Positions 9,258-17,447 of a stretch of 64,000 nucleotides of DNA are shown here, one piece after another. Positions within the stretch are counted from its first letter, which is position 1. Every line of letters begins with the position of its first letter. The notes beneath the pieces are model-generated. The model was not told where the DNA came from. It ran no database searches and saw only the letters and a list, made by a program, of their open reading frames with translations. The stretch is from Pseudomonas lijiangensis (GTDB lineage: Bacteria; Pseudomonadota; Gammaproteobacteria; Pseudomonadales; Pseudomonadaceae). Location: positions 4,909,001 through 4,973,000 of the forward strand of contig NZ_CP076668.1 in NCBI RefSeq assembly GCF_018968705.1. Direction: 5' to 3'. A program made the position numbers and the translations under genes.

Positions 9258-10679
9258 CTAACGCTCCCTCAAACTTTCCTGTGCATGCTGCTGCAACGGA
9301 CTCAAGAAATACTCAATCACCCGCCGCTTATTCGTCTTCACTTCCGCCGTCACCGCCATACCCGGCGACAACTTGATGTCCGTGCCATTGATATTCAGCG
9401 TGTCGCTGTTGAGGCGGATCTTGCTGCTGTAGATCAAGCCGCGTTTTTCGTCTTCGATGGCGTCGTTGGAGACGCTGATGACTTCGCCTTCGATGGTGCC
9501 GTATTTGGTGAAGGTGAAGGTTTCGACTTTGACGGTGACGGGCTGGCCGGCGCGGACGAAGCCGACGTCCTTGTTTTCCAGCATGGCTTCCACTTCCACC
9601 GGCTGGCCATCGGGGACGAGGACCATCAGGGGTTGTGCGGGGGTGACGACGCCGCCGACGGTGTGGACGTTCAGTTGCTGAACGGTGCCGTCCACCGGGG
9701 CTTCGAGGGTGGTGAGGTCTTCCTGGTAGCGGGCTTTGGTCAGGTCCTGGCTGAAGGCCGCGATTTTCTGGTCGGCCTGTTGCAGCAGGTCGAGCATGGC
9801 GCGGCGGGTTTGGGCTACCACGCCTTCGCGGCGGCGTTCGGCTTCCTGGCGGGCGGCGGTGGATTGCAGCACGCTGGCTTGCTGGACGCTGAGCTGGCGT
9901 TCGAGGTCGAGGCGGGCTTGTTCCTTTTCCAGGTAGGCGTGGCGGGCGATGTATTGTTTTTGCAGGAGGCTTTCGTAGTCGTTGGCCAGTTTGGTGGCGA
10001 TGGGCAGGGTTTTCTGCAGGCTCGCGACCTGGATGCGGGCGGCCTGGATATCGGCCTGGCGTTGCTGGATTTCGGCTTCGACCAGGTCAAGGCTGCTGCG
10101 GTATTCCTGATATTGGCCTTGCAGCCAGCGCTCGGCGGCCAGCACGTGTTCGGGGTCGGCTTCGGGGATGGTGCCCGTCAGGTCCCGAGGCGGTTTGCGC
10201 TGGTTGATGGCGTCGAGCATGGCAGCAGCGCGGGCGCTGTCGATGCGGGCTGCCAGCAAGTCGCTGCGTACGCGGCCCACATCGGCATCGGCTGCGGTGG
10301 AATCCAGCTCCAATAGCAACTGACCAGCCTTGACCGACTGCCCGTCACGCACATGAATCGCCTTGACCACCGCCGTCTCGCTGGACTGGATGGTTTTGGT
10401 CTTGCCACTGGGGATGATCTTGCCACTGGCCGTGGCCACCACATCGATCCGGCCCAGGCAGGCCCAGAGCAAGGCCAGGGTGGCAAACCCCATGATTCCC
10501 CACATGAAGATCCGCGGCGCGGGGTGGCTGGGTTTGTCCTGCAACTCAAGAGCGGCGGGCAAAAACTGCACTTCATGGGCCAGACGCCTGGGAGCATCCA
10601 TCTCATGGCGACGACGCCAGGACTGGCGCCATACCCGACGATAACGTTGCAGCAATCCGTTGGATTCGGCGTTAGACAT
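9258..10679 (-). CDS. Type I secretion membrane fusion protein, HlyD family
   Basis: This is the periplasmic adaptor that joins the inner-membrane ABC exporter to the TolC-like channel. The protein has 473 residues. One N-terminal membrane segment (around residues 50-75, IMGFATLALLWACLG) is followed by a biotinyl-lipoyl-like half (VKAIHVRDGQSVKAGQLL), a long Gln/Ala-rich coiled coil and a C-terminal beta domain ending in the typical KTNKRRVIEYFLSPL region. I chose the ATG at 10679 because AAGGAGG sits just before it; the upstream in-frame GTG at 10685 lies inside that ribosome site. It overlaps the end of the ABC transporter gene by 8 bases, so the two are translationally coupled. The RTX gene follows after 132 bases. 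Confidence 0.93.
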   Translation of the reverse strand: MSNAESNGLLQRYRRVWRQSWRRRHEMDAPRRLAHEVQFLPAALELQDKPSHPAPRIFMWGIMGFATLALLWACLGRIDVVATASGKIIPSGKTKTIQSSETAVVKAIHVRDGQSVKAGQLLLELDSTAADADVGRVRSDLLAARIDSARAAAMLDAINQRKPPRDLTGTIPEADPEHVLAAERWLQGQYQEYRSSLDLVEAEIQQRQADIQAARIQVASLQKTLPIATKLANDYESLLQKQYIARHAYLEKEQARLDLERQLSVQQASVLQSTAARQEAERRREGVVAQTRRAMLDLLQQADQKIAAFSQDLTKARYQEDLTTLEAPVDGTVQQLNVHTVGGVVTPAQPLMVLVPDGQPVEVEAMLENKDVGFVRAGQPVTVKVETFTFTKYGTIEGEVISVSNDAIEDEKRGLIYSSKIRLNSDTLNINGTDIKLSPGMAVTAEVKTNKRRVIEYFLSPLQQHAQESLRER

Positions 10680-12834
10680 GACCACCTCCTTGCTGCAGAC
10701 GATGCAGACGTGAGTAATGGCCGGCCTGATGCGTCAGCAGTTCGGCGTGGGTGCCTTGCTCGACGATCTGTCCGCGATCGACGACCACGATACGATTGGC
10801 TTCGCGCACCGCCGACAGACGGTGGGCGATGATGATGACGGTGCGGCCTTTGCAGATGGCCTGCATGTTCTGCTGGACGATGCGCTCGGACTCATAATCC
10901 AGGGCGCTGGTGGCTTCGTCGAAAATCAGGATGCGCGGGTTGCCCATCAAGGCCCGGGCGATGGCGATACGTTGGCGTTGGCCACCCGAAAGCGAGGCAC
11001 CGTGCTCGCCGACCATGGTGTCGTAGCCTTCCGGCAGTTCCAGAATGAAGTCATGGGCACCGGCCAGTCTGGCCATTTGCATGACGGTTTCCAGCGGCGC
11101 ACCGGCATCGCTCAGGGCGATGTTTTCGCGAATGCTGCGGTTGAACAGCATGTTGTCTTGCAGCACCACACCGATCTGGCGACGAAGCGAGGAAACGTCA
11201 GCCAGAGCGAGGTCCATGCCATCCACCAGCACGCGGCCCCGCTCCGGTACGTAAAGCCGCTGCAACAGGCGCGTCAGGGTGCTTTTGCCGGAACCGGAGC
11301 GCCCGACGACGCCAATCACCTGACCCGGCATGATGGTGAGATTGATGCCGCGCAGGATCTCCGAACCGTCCGGGCGATAGCGGAAGTGGACCTGATCGAA
11401 CTCGATGCGGCCCTTGATGGGTGGCAAGGCGCTGCGGGTGGCCTGGGAGAGTTCGTTACGGGTATTGAGGATGTCGCCCAGACGCTGGACGGAAACACCG
11501 GTCTGCTGGAAGTTGGTCCACAGTTGCGCCAGACGCATGATCGGCTGGGCCACACGCCCGGCCAGCATATTGAATGCAATCAGTTGACCCACCGAAAGCT
11601 GGCCATCGATCACCAGACGTGCACCGAACCAAAGGGTCGCGACAGTGACCAGCTTGCCGATCAGGGAGACGCTTTCGTTGGCGATGGTCGACAGGTTCTG
11701 GGTCTTGAAACCGGCAGAGACATAGCCCGCGAGCTGGTTATCCCATTTGCGGATAGCCTGGGGCTCGACAGCCATGGACTTGAGGGTATCAATGCCGTTG
11801 ACGGTTTCCACCAGGAAGGCCTGGTTCTCGGCACCACGGGCAAAGCTGTCATTGAGGCGCTTGCGCAGCACCGGGGTAATCAGCACCGACACCAGCACGT
11901 AAAGCGGCAACGACAGCAAGACGATCAGGGTCAGCCAGCCGCTGTAGTAGAACATCACGCCGATGAACACCACCGAGAACAGCACATCCAGCAGCAGGGT
12001 GATGGCATTGCCTGTCAGGAAGTTGCGGATGTTTTCCAGCTCACGCACCCGCGCCACGGAATCGCCGACACGGCGCGCCTGAAAGTACGACAGCGGCAAG
12101 GTAATCAGATGACGGAACAGTTTCGAGCCCAGTTCCACGTCAATGCGGCTGGCCGTGTGGGCAAACACATAGGTGCGCAAACCCGACAGCGCTGACTCGA
12201 ACAGCATGACGCCTGCCAGACCGATGGCAATAACGTCCAGCGTCGTCAGGCCGTGGTGCACCAGCACCTTGTCCATGACCACCTGAAAGAACAGCGGCGT
12301 GATCAGGGAGAATATCTGCAAAACGAAGGACACCAGCATCACTTCGCCCAGCAGCTTGCGGTATTTGACGATGGCCGGGATGAACCAGGTGAAGTCGAAG
12401 CGTGAAGACTCCCCCGGCGTGCCGGCTTCCGAACGGATCAGCACCAACTGACCGGTCCAGCGCTCCTGCAAGGCCTCGAAGGTAATGACTTCGGGGCGCT
12501 GGGCAAGCGGATCGTGAATCAGCGCCTTGCCTTGATCCAGACGCGCAATGATAAAGAAGCCGCCATTGTTATCCGCCGCAATGGCAGGCAGTGGCGTGCG
12601 ATCCAGACGTTCTGTGGTGGTTTTGGCGGCCTTGGCTTTAAGACCGAGCTTGCGGGCGGCCAGCAGCAGGCTGTCCAGGGACAGGTTCTGGTCAGGACTG
12701 CCAAATTCATGGGCAAGTTGATCGGATGAAGCGGCTACCTGATGGAAGCGCGCCAGCATGACCAGCGAGGCCAGGCCAGTGTCGAGGCGCGGGGCGCTTT
12801 CAGGCACCGCAGTGCCCATTTCTGAATCGTTCAT
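10672..12834 (-). CDS. Type I secretion ABC transporter, HlyB family with C39-like domain
   Basis: This is an inner-membrane exporter that energises type I secretion, 720 residues. Residues 1-135 form a C39 peptidase-like domain in which the catalytic Cys is replaced (LDTGLASLVML), so it should bind but not cut substrates, as in HlyB. Membrane helices follow at about residues 155-430 (SLITPLFFQVVMDKVLVHHG). The nucleotide-binding domain has Walker A GRSGSGKST (Lys517), signature LSGGQRQRIAIARAL, Walker B ILIFDEATSALD and the switch His in IIAHRLS. It lies between the tolC-like and hlyD-like genes. A CRP/Vfr-type palindrome and a possible promoter lie in the 150 bases upstream. Confidence 0.95.
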   Translation of the reverse strand: MNDSEMGTAVPESAPRLDTGLASLVMLARFHQVAASSDQLAHEFGSPDQNLSLDSLLLAARKLGLKAKAAKTTTERLDRTPLPAIAADNNGGFFIIARLDQGKALIHDPLAQRPEVITFEALQERWTGQLVLIRSEAGTPGESSRFDFTWFIPAIVKYRKLLGEVMLVSFVLQIFSLITPLFFQVVMDKVLVHHGLTTLDVIAIGLAGVMLFESALSGLRTYVFAHTASRIDVELGSKLFRHLITLPLSYFQARRVGDSVARVRELENIRNFLTGNAITLLLDVLFSVVFIGVMFYYSGWLTLIVLLSLPLYVLVSVLITPVLRKRLNDSFARGAENQAFLVETVNGIDTLKSMAVEPQAIRKWDNQLAGYVSAGFKTQNLSTIANESVSLIGKLVTVATLWFGARLVIDGQLSVGQLIAFNMLAGRVAQPIMRLAQLWTNFQQTGVSVQRLGDILNTRNELSQATRSALPPIKGRIEFDQVHFRYRPDGSEILRGINLTIMPGQVIGVVGRSGSGKSTLTRLLQRLYVPERGRVLVDGMDLALADVSSLRRQIGVVLQDNMLFNRSIRENIALSDAGAPLETVMQMARLAGAHDFILELPEGYDTMVGEHGASLSGGQRQRIAIARALMGNPRILIFDEATSALDYESERIVQQNMQAICKGRTVIIIAHRLSAVREANRIVVVDRGQIVEQGTHAELLTHQAGHYSRLHRLQQGGGHV

Positions 12835-12870
12835 AGCGCTTCCCTGCTGATATGCCAGCTTGGCTGGGCA

Positions 12871-12899
12871 AATCTGATCAACTTGTTGAACAATGGCAA
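12871..12899 (-). promoter_or_regulatory. Possible sigma-70 promoter of hlyB-hlyD-rtx
   Basis: On the minus strand TTGCCA (12899-12894) and CAGATT (12876-12871) are 17 bases apart, ahead of the hlyB ATG at 12834. The -35 box is good and the -10 box weak, which would fit an activator-dependent promoter. This is a reading of the sequence only. Confidence 0.35.
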
Positions 12900-12907
12900 T
12901 ACGCCAC

Positions 12908-12923
12908 TGTGATGGATATCACA
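12908..12923. promoter_or_regulatory. CRP/Vfr-type operator TGTGA-N6-TCACA
   Basis: The 16 bases TGTGATGGATATCACA match both half sites of the CRP/Vfr consensus perfectly. The centre is about 82 bases upstream of the hlyB ATG and about 51 bases from the start implied by the possible promoter at 12871-12899. A second inverted repeat (GTATCG-GCAT-CGATAC, 12939-12954) lies just upstream. Binding by Vfr is inferred from the consensus. Confidence 0.6.
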
Positions 12924-12984
12924 TTTTGAAAAACTAATGTATCGGCATCGATACTTTTGAACTACACGCCGTCGAAAAACCCGC

Positions 12985-14391
12985 TCAAAGCCCGGGCGGC
13001 AGGAAATCCCGGGCCGGGTTGTAGTCCTGTTTCAGGTAGAGGGCGAGCGTCTTGAGGTCATCAGGGCTAAGGGTGCCGGCAGCCTGTTTGAGCTTGAGAT
13101 TGTCGAGAATGTAGTCATAGCGGGCATCGTTGTAGTCGCGGACTGCCGCGTACAACTGACGCTGGGCATTGAGCACATCGGCAATATTGCGCGAGCCGAC
13201 ATCCACACCGACCTGGTTGGCTTCCACGGACTTCTGGCCGGACACGATGCTTTGCCGACGGGCCGTGATTTGCTCTATCCCGGCGTTGATCCCGCGAAAG
13301 GCATTGCGCGTGTTCAACACCACTTCCCGACGACGGTCTTCCTGTTCGTCCTGGCTCTGATAAAGACGCTCGGTGGACTCCTTGATCTGGGAGTTGGTCA
13401 TCCCGCCCGAATAAAGAGGAATGGTGAGTTCGATACCGATGCTGCTTTGCGCAACCTTTTCGCGATAGCCGTTACTGCCGAAGTCGGTAGGGTTGCTGTA
13501 GCCAAAACTGTCGTTGTCGCCCTTGCGGTAGGAGGCTACGGCGTCGATGGTCGGCGCATGCCCGGCCTTGCGCTGGTTGAGCGTCTGTTCGGCGGCACTG
13601 ACCGCATGCTCGCTGGCCTGCAGCTCCAGGTTCTGCCGCACGGCGGTATCCACCCAGGCGCGAGCATCATTGGGGACCGGCGCCTCGACCGGGAGTTGAT
13701 GGCCCATGCCGGCAATCGAGGTGTAGGTGTGTTTGGTCAGGCGCTCCAGTGCCTCGTAGGCATCGTCCACCCTTCGCTGTACCTGCTGACGGTTGGCGCG
13801 GGCATTGTCATAGGCAGCCTGGGCGTCATACACGTCGGTGATACTCGAAGCGCCATCTTCCAGACGCCCCTGGGCCTGGTCACGCTGGCGCAGCAGTGCG
13901 GTTTCTTCAGCCTGGGCAGCGGCAAAGCCGTCCAGTTGGCGCAGGGTTTCAAAGTAGGCCTGGGCGGCCGTCAGCACCAGGGTCTGCTCCTTGGCGGAAA
14001 GCTCCAGCTCGGCCTGGCTCACGCTGGATTGGGCAGCCTTCAATTGAAACCAGCGATCGATACGGAACAATGGCTGGTTGAGGTTGGCACGAAAGGTTGT
14101 GCCGCTACGCTCGCGGCTCAACGCAGGTTCGTCACGCTCAAGACGAGTCACTTCGGAAGTCGCCCCGGCAGTCAGGTTCGGCAGCAGACCGGCCCGCGCC
14201 TGCGGCACCGCTTCGCGCTGGGCCTGGTAGGCGTGACGGGCAGCCGACAATTGCGCATCGTTGAGTGCAGCGGACTGATAAACGCCTAACAGATCGGCAT
14301 GTTGCCCAGGCAAGTCACGGGACAAAGCAGACCCGCTGTAGGCGCTGGCGCAACACAGGATGACCAGGCCAAGGGAGAAATAGGGATTCAT
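12985..14391 (-). CDS. TolC-family outer membrane channel of the type I system
   Basis: This 468-residue protein is the outer-membrane exit duct for the RTX protein. The N-terminus has a Sec signal (MNPYFSLGLVILCCASAYSG). The rest shows the two-fold repeated, Ala/Gln-rich helices of the outer membrane efflux family, with the typical segment NIADVLNAQRQLYAAVRDYNDARYDYI near residues 400-425. It is first in transcription order of the secretion cluster, 150 bases ahead of the ABC transporter, and divergent from the DUF1780 gene. The 199-base divergent spacer probably holds promoters for both directions; no clear -35/-10 pair stood out. Confidence 0.92.
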   Translation of the reverse strand: MNPYFSLGLVILCCASAYSGSALSRDLPGQHADLLGVYQSAALNDAQLSAARHAYQAQREAVPQARAGLLPNLTAGATSEVTRLERDEPALSRERSGTTFRANLNQPLFRIDRWFQLKAAQSSVSQAELELSAKEQTLVLTAAQAYFETLRQLDGFAAAQAEETALLRQRDQAQGRLEDGASSITDVYDAQAAYDNARANRQQVQRRVDDAYEALERLTKHTYTSIAGMGHQLPVEAPVPNDARAWVDTAVRQNLELQASEHAVSAAEQTLNQRKAGHAPTIDAVASYRKGDNDSFGYSNPTDFGSNGYREKVAQSSIGIELTIPLYSGGMTNSQIKESTERLYQSQDEQEDRRREVVLNTRNAFRGINAGIEQITARRQSIVSGQKSVEANQVGVDVGSRNIADVLNAQRQLYAAVRDYNDARYDYILDNLKLKQAAGTLSPDDLKTLALYLKQDYNPARDFLPPGL

Positions 14392-14590
14392 CTACGTTCC
14401 ATGCGAGAAAGGAATTCCTGAGCGTCATTTAATTGGCTCGCCATGGGTTCGGCGCAAAGAACAAAAGCTTTAGGCAACAAAACCGGTATTTTTTGCAACA
14501 GGCCTGCGCCGCGTGAAATCGGTACAAAAAACTCTCGAAACAGCCAAGTCTTTGTTTTTCACGTTCACATTTGGACGCTAAGCTTGGGCC

Positions 14591-15220
14591 ATGGATGACT
14601 CAGACTATTTACGCCTGCTCACGAGCCAGGCCGAACAAGCCAACGCCTTCCTTTCCAATGCGCGAAAGTGGGAGCGCGAGCGCTGGGTTTGTGAACGCCT
14701 GCTGCAAGGCTTGAACATCCCTCATCGCCACGAAGACTTTCTGCCTGCGGGTCAGGAGCCTCCCGACGTGCTGTTTCGCGACGCCTGTTTCGAGGTGTTC
14801 TTTGTGCTGGATGAAGGCCGGCGCCTCAATGATGAGTGGCGCGAGGAACTGGAACGACGACGTAGCGCGTTCTCGCTGAGCCAGTTGGTGCGACGGGAGG
14901 CCAAGCCCAAACGCATCCCGGCGTCCGAGCTGCTGCGCAGGCTGGCTCCCACGCTAAGCAAGAAGGCCAGCAATTACCGTGAGCGCGGCCTGAACCTGGG
15001 CGAGCTGGATATCATTGCGTTTGCCAGCCTCAAGCGTGAAGTGCTGGATCTCAACAGTCACTTTCCACCACCGACTGAATACCTGCGCCAGGGCTGGCGC
15101 TCGTTGTCGCTGGTCGGCCCGACCTTTGCGCGGGTATTGTTTGCCCATCCGGACGCTCCGGATTTTCTGCGGACCAACCTGGGACGCAGTGTCGTCTTCG
15201 ATGTTGGAATCAGTTTATGA
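14591..15220 (+). CDS. DUF1780 protein, putative endonuclease fold
   Basis: The 209-residue cytoplasmic protein matches the Pseudomonas DUF1780 family as I recall it. That family is annotated as a putative endonuclease. The segment PPDVLFRDACFEVFFVLDEG (around residues 57-76) resembles a PD-(D/E)XK core, but no catalytic assignment is proven. The stop overlaps the start of the next gene (ATGA at 15217), so it is the first gene of a small operon with the MOSC protein and the 57-residue membrane protein. No nuclease or defence partner is next to it. Confidence 0.75.
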   Translation: MDDSDYLRLLTSQAEQANAFLSNARKWERERWVCERLLQGLNIPHRHEDFLPAGQEPPDVLFRDACFEVFFVLDEGRRLNDEWREELERRRSAFSLSQLVRREAKPKRIPASELLRRLAPTLSKKASNYRERGLNLGELDIIAFASLKREVLDLNSHFPPPTEYLRQGWRSLSLVGPTFARVLFAHPDAPDFLRTNLGRSVVFDVGISL

Positions 15221-15726
15221 GCCCCCTGCAAGAACTGCTGGCCGATGTACCTCAACAAGGCCGGGTACGCTGGATCGGCGTGCGCCCGCAATCACGCCTC
15301 GACATGATCGAACTGGAGGCCGTGGAGGCGCGCCGCGAAGCGGGCCTGACCGGCGACCACTCGCGCCCAGGCCCGCGCAATGCCCGGCAGGTGACGCTGA
15401 TTCAGTGGGAGCATCTGGCGGTAGTCAGTTCGATATTGGGCAGGCCTGTGGATAACCCCATCGTGCCCCAGGACCTGCGCCGCAATCTGGTCATCAGCGG
15501 CATCAACCTGTTCAGCCTCAAAGGCCGGCGATTCAAGGTCGGTCAGGCAATCCTGGAAACCACCGGCTGGTGCCAGCCCTGCGCACGGCTCGAACAACGT
15601 CTGGGCCACGGGACTTTCCAGGCCGTACGCGGCCATGGCGGAATCACCGCCCGAGTGATACAAAGTGGAATCATTCGACTGGATGACATGCTGCGAGTCG
15701 AACCATTGGAGCCACAAGCGATATAA
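15217..15726 (+). CDS. MOSC domain protein
   Basis: The 169-residue protein looks like a stand-alone MOSC domain, a family that binds the molybdenum cofactor or carries sulfur. The conserved Cys region GWCQPCARLEQ lies at about residues 118-128, preceded by DLRRNLVISGINLFSL and followed by GHGGITARVIQSG. It is translationally coupled to the DUF1780 gene by a 4-base overlap. The substrate is unknown; by family it may reduce or detoxify N-hydroxylated compounds. The domain call is firm and the role is not. Confidence 0.82.
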   Translation: MSPLQELLADVPQQGRVRWIGVRPQSRLDMIELEAVEARREAGLTGDHSRPGPRNARQVTLIQWEHLAVVSSILGRPVDNPIVPQDLRRNLVISGINLFSLKGRRFKVGQAILETTGWCQPCARLEQRLGHGTFQAVRGHGGITARVIQSGIIRLDDMLRVEPLEPQAI

Positions 15727-15762
15727 CGCACTGACAGCAGGCAACGTCTGCAAGAGGCAAAA

Positions 15763-15936
15763 ATGAGCAGCCGTCTGAACCCGGACGACCAAAGACGTGT
15801 CCAACACTACCTCAACGCCCCCCAGCATCAGGTTGAGCGCAGGCCTTTTCGGCCATGGCTGCTCCTTGTTCTGGTGATTGCCGTGGTCATCGGCCTGGGC
15901 TTGCTGAGCCGTTTACTGAGCTATCTGACGCTATGA
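15763..15936 (+). CDS. Small single-pass membrane protein, DUF3094-like
   Basis: The 57-residue ORF starts at the ATG at 15763 with AGAGGC upstream. It has a hydrophilic N-terminus (MSSRLNPDDQRRVQHYL) and one membrane helix (PWLLLVLVIAVVIGLGLLS, residues 31-49). It lies 36 bases after the MOSC gene and shortly before the NADH dehydrogenase gene. This looks like the DUF3094 family of Pseudomonas. The function is unknown. Confidence 0.75.
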   Translation: MSSRLNPDDQRRVQHYLNAPQHQVERRPFRPWLLLVLVIAVVIGLGLLSRLLSYLTL

Positions 15937-16002
15937 GCTGCCTTGCGCTCGCGAAGATCGAGCTCCTGCCCCCGAATTCCTTAAACCTTCCGAGTAATCC
16001 TT

Positions 16003-17301
16003 ATGACTCATCGTATTGTTATCGTTGGCGGAGGCGCTGGCGGTCTGGAGCTGGCAACCCGTCTGGGTAAAACCCTGGGCAAGAAAGGCACCGCCAGCGT
16101 GACGCTGGTGGACGCCAATCTGACGCACATCTGGAAACCCCTGCTGCATGAAGTGGCCGCCGGTTCGCTCAACTCCTATGAAGACGAACTGAACTACGTG
16201 GCCCAGGCCAAGTGGAACAACTTCCAGTTCCAGCTCGGGCGCATGACCGGTCTGGATCGTGAAAATCGCCAGATTCATCTGGCTGCCACCCAGGACGAAA
16301 ACGGCGCAGAACTGGTGCCGGCCCGCAGCCTGGGTTACGACTCGCTGGTACTGGCAGTTGGCAGCACCACCAACGACTTCGGCACCCAGGGTGCGGCCGA
16401 ACACTGTCTGTTTCTGGACAGCCGCAAGCAGGCCGAACGCTTCCACCAGCAGTTGCTCAATCATTACCTGCGCGCCCACGCCGGCCAGGCCGACAGCACT
16501 CAGGAAATCACCGTGGCCATCGTCGGCGCAGGCGCAACCGGTGTGGAACTGGCCGCCGAGCTGCACAACGCCGCCCATGAGCTGGCATCTTATGGATTGG
16601 GCCAGATCAAACCGGAAAACCTGCGCATCACCGTGATCGAAGCCGGGCCACGGGTTCTGCCTGCCTTGCCTGAGCGCATTGGCGCGCCGGTGCATAAAAC
16701 CCTGGAGAAACTGGGCGTGACAGTGCTGACCAACTCGGCGGTCAGCGAAGTGACGGCAGAAGGCCTGGTCACGGCCAGCGGCCAGGTCATTCCGGCAGTC
16801 CTGAAAGTCTGGGCGGCAGGCATTCGGGCTCCGGCCTTCCTGCATGAACTCGACGGGCTGGAAAGCAACCGCATCAACCAGCTGCAAGTGCTGCCGACTC
16901 TGCAGACCACCCGGGATGAAAACATCTTCGCCTTTGGCGACTGCGCCGCCTGCCCACAGAAAGGCACCGACCGCAACGTCCCGCCCCGCGCCCAGGCCGC
17001 TCACCAGCAGGCCTCGTTGCTGGTCAAGTCCCTGCGCCTGCGGATCGAAGGCAAGGCACTGCCGGAGTACACCTACAAGGATTACGGCTCACTGATTTCC
17101 CTGTCGAGCTTCTCGGCGGTGGGTAACCTGATGGGGAATCTGATGGGCAGCGTAATGCTGGAAGGCTGGCTGGCGCGCATGTTCTACATCTCGCTGTACC
17201 GCATGCACCAGATGGCGCTGTATGGCGCCTTCCGCACCTTGATGCTGATGCTGGGCAGCAAGATCGGCAAGGGAACCGAGCCGCGGATGAAGTTGCACTA
17301 A
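16003..17301 (+). CDS. ndh: Type II NADH dehydrogenase
   Basis: This 432-residue flavoprotein transfers electrons from NADH to quinone without proton pumping, at the inner face of the cytoplasmic membrane. The FAD site is IVIVGGGAGGLELATRLG near the N-terminus, the NADH site VAIVGAGATGVELAAELHNA around residue 170, and the second FAD contact FAFGDCAACP near residue 310. The C-terminal region (GNLMGNLMGSVMLEGWLARM and after) is the amphipathic membrane-binding end of Ndh. A REP doublet follows the stop. The gene stands alone after the small membrane protein. Confidence 0.93.
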   Translation: MTHRIVIVGGGAGGLELATRLGKTLGKKGTASVTLVDANLTHIWKPLLHEVAAGSLNSYEDELNYVAQAKWNNFQFQLGRMTGLDRENRQIHLAATQDENGAELVPARSLGYDSLVLAVGSTTNDFGTQGAAEHCLFLDSRKQAERFHQQLLNHYLRAHAGQADSTQEITVAIVGAGATGVELAAELHNAAHELASYGLGQIKPENLRITVIEAGPRVLPALPERIGAPVHKTLEKLGVTVLTNSAVSEVTAEGLVTASGQVIPAVLKVWAAGIRAPAFLHELDGLESNRINQLQVLPTLQTTRDENIFAFGDCAACPQKGTDRNVPPRAQAAHQQASLLVKSLRLRIEGKALPEYTYKDYGSLISLSSFSAVGNLMGNLMGSVMLEGWLARMFYISLYRMHQMALYGAFRTLMLMLGSKIGKGTEPRMKLH

Positions 17302-17340
17302 GAAGCGTTGCTCAAGAATGAATTCGCCCTGCACACCGTA

Positions 17341-17425
17341 GGAGCGAATTCATTCGCGAAGCATCATTAAGGACGATACATCTTCTTCGGATGTACCGGC
17401 CTCTCGCGAATAAATTCGCTCCCAC
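17341..17425. repeat. REP doublet (REPIN-like), copy 1
   Basis: GGAGCGAATTCATTCGCGAA at 17341-17360 and the inverted partner ending ATTCGCTCCCAC at 17425 flank a spacer of about 45 bases. The spacer shares ttcttcggatgtaccgg-like sequence with the doublet at 24897-25001, so the two are copies of one mobile unit. It lies between the convergent ndh and EamA genes, and nothing else is seen in that gap. Confidence 0.8.
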
Positions 17426-17447
17426 AGAACCTGGTGCGAAAAAATTA

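Noticed and set aside
15937..16002. REP-like sequence before ndh
   Set aside because: There is a faint match to REP (cgctcgcgaagatcgagctcctgcc), but it is too degenerate and single-armed to call.
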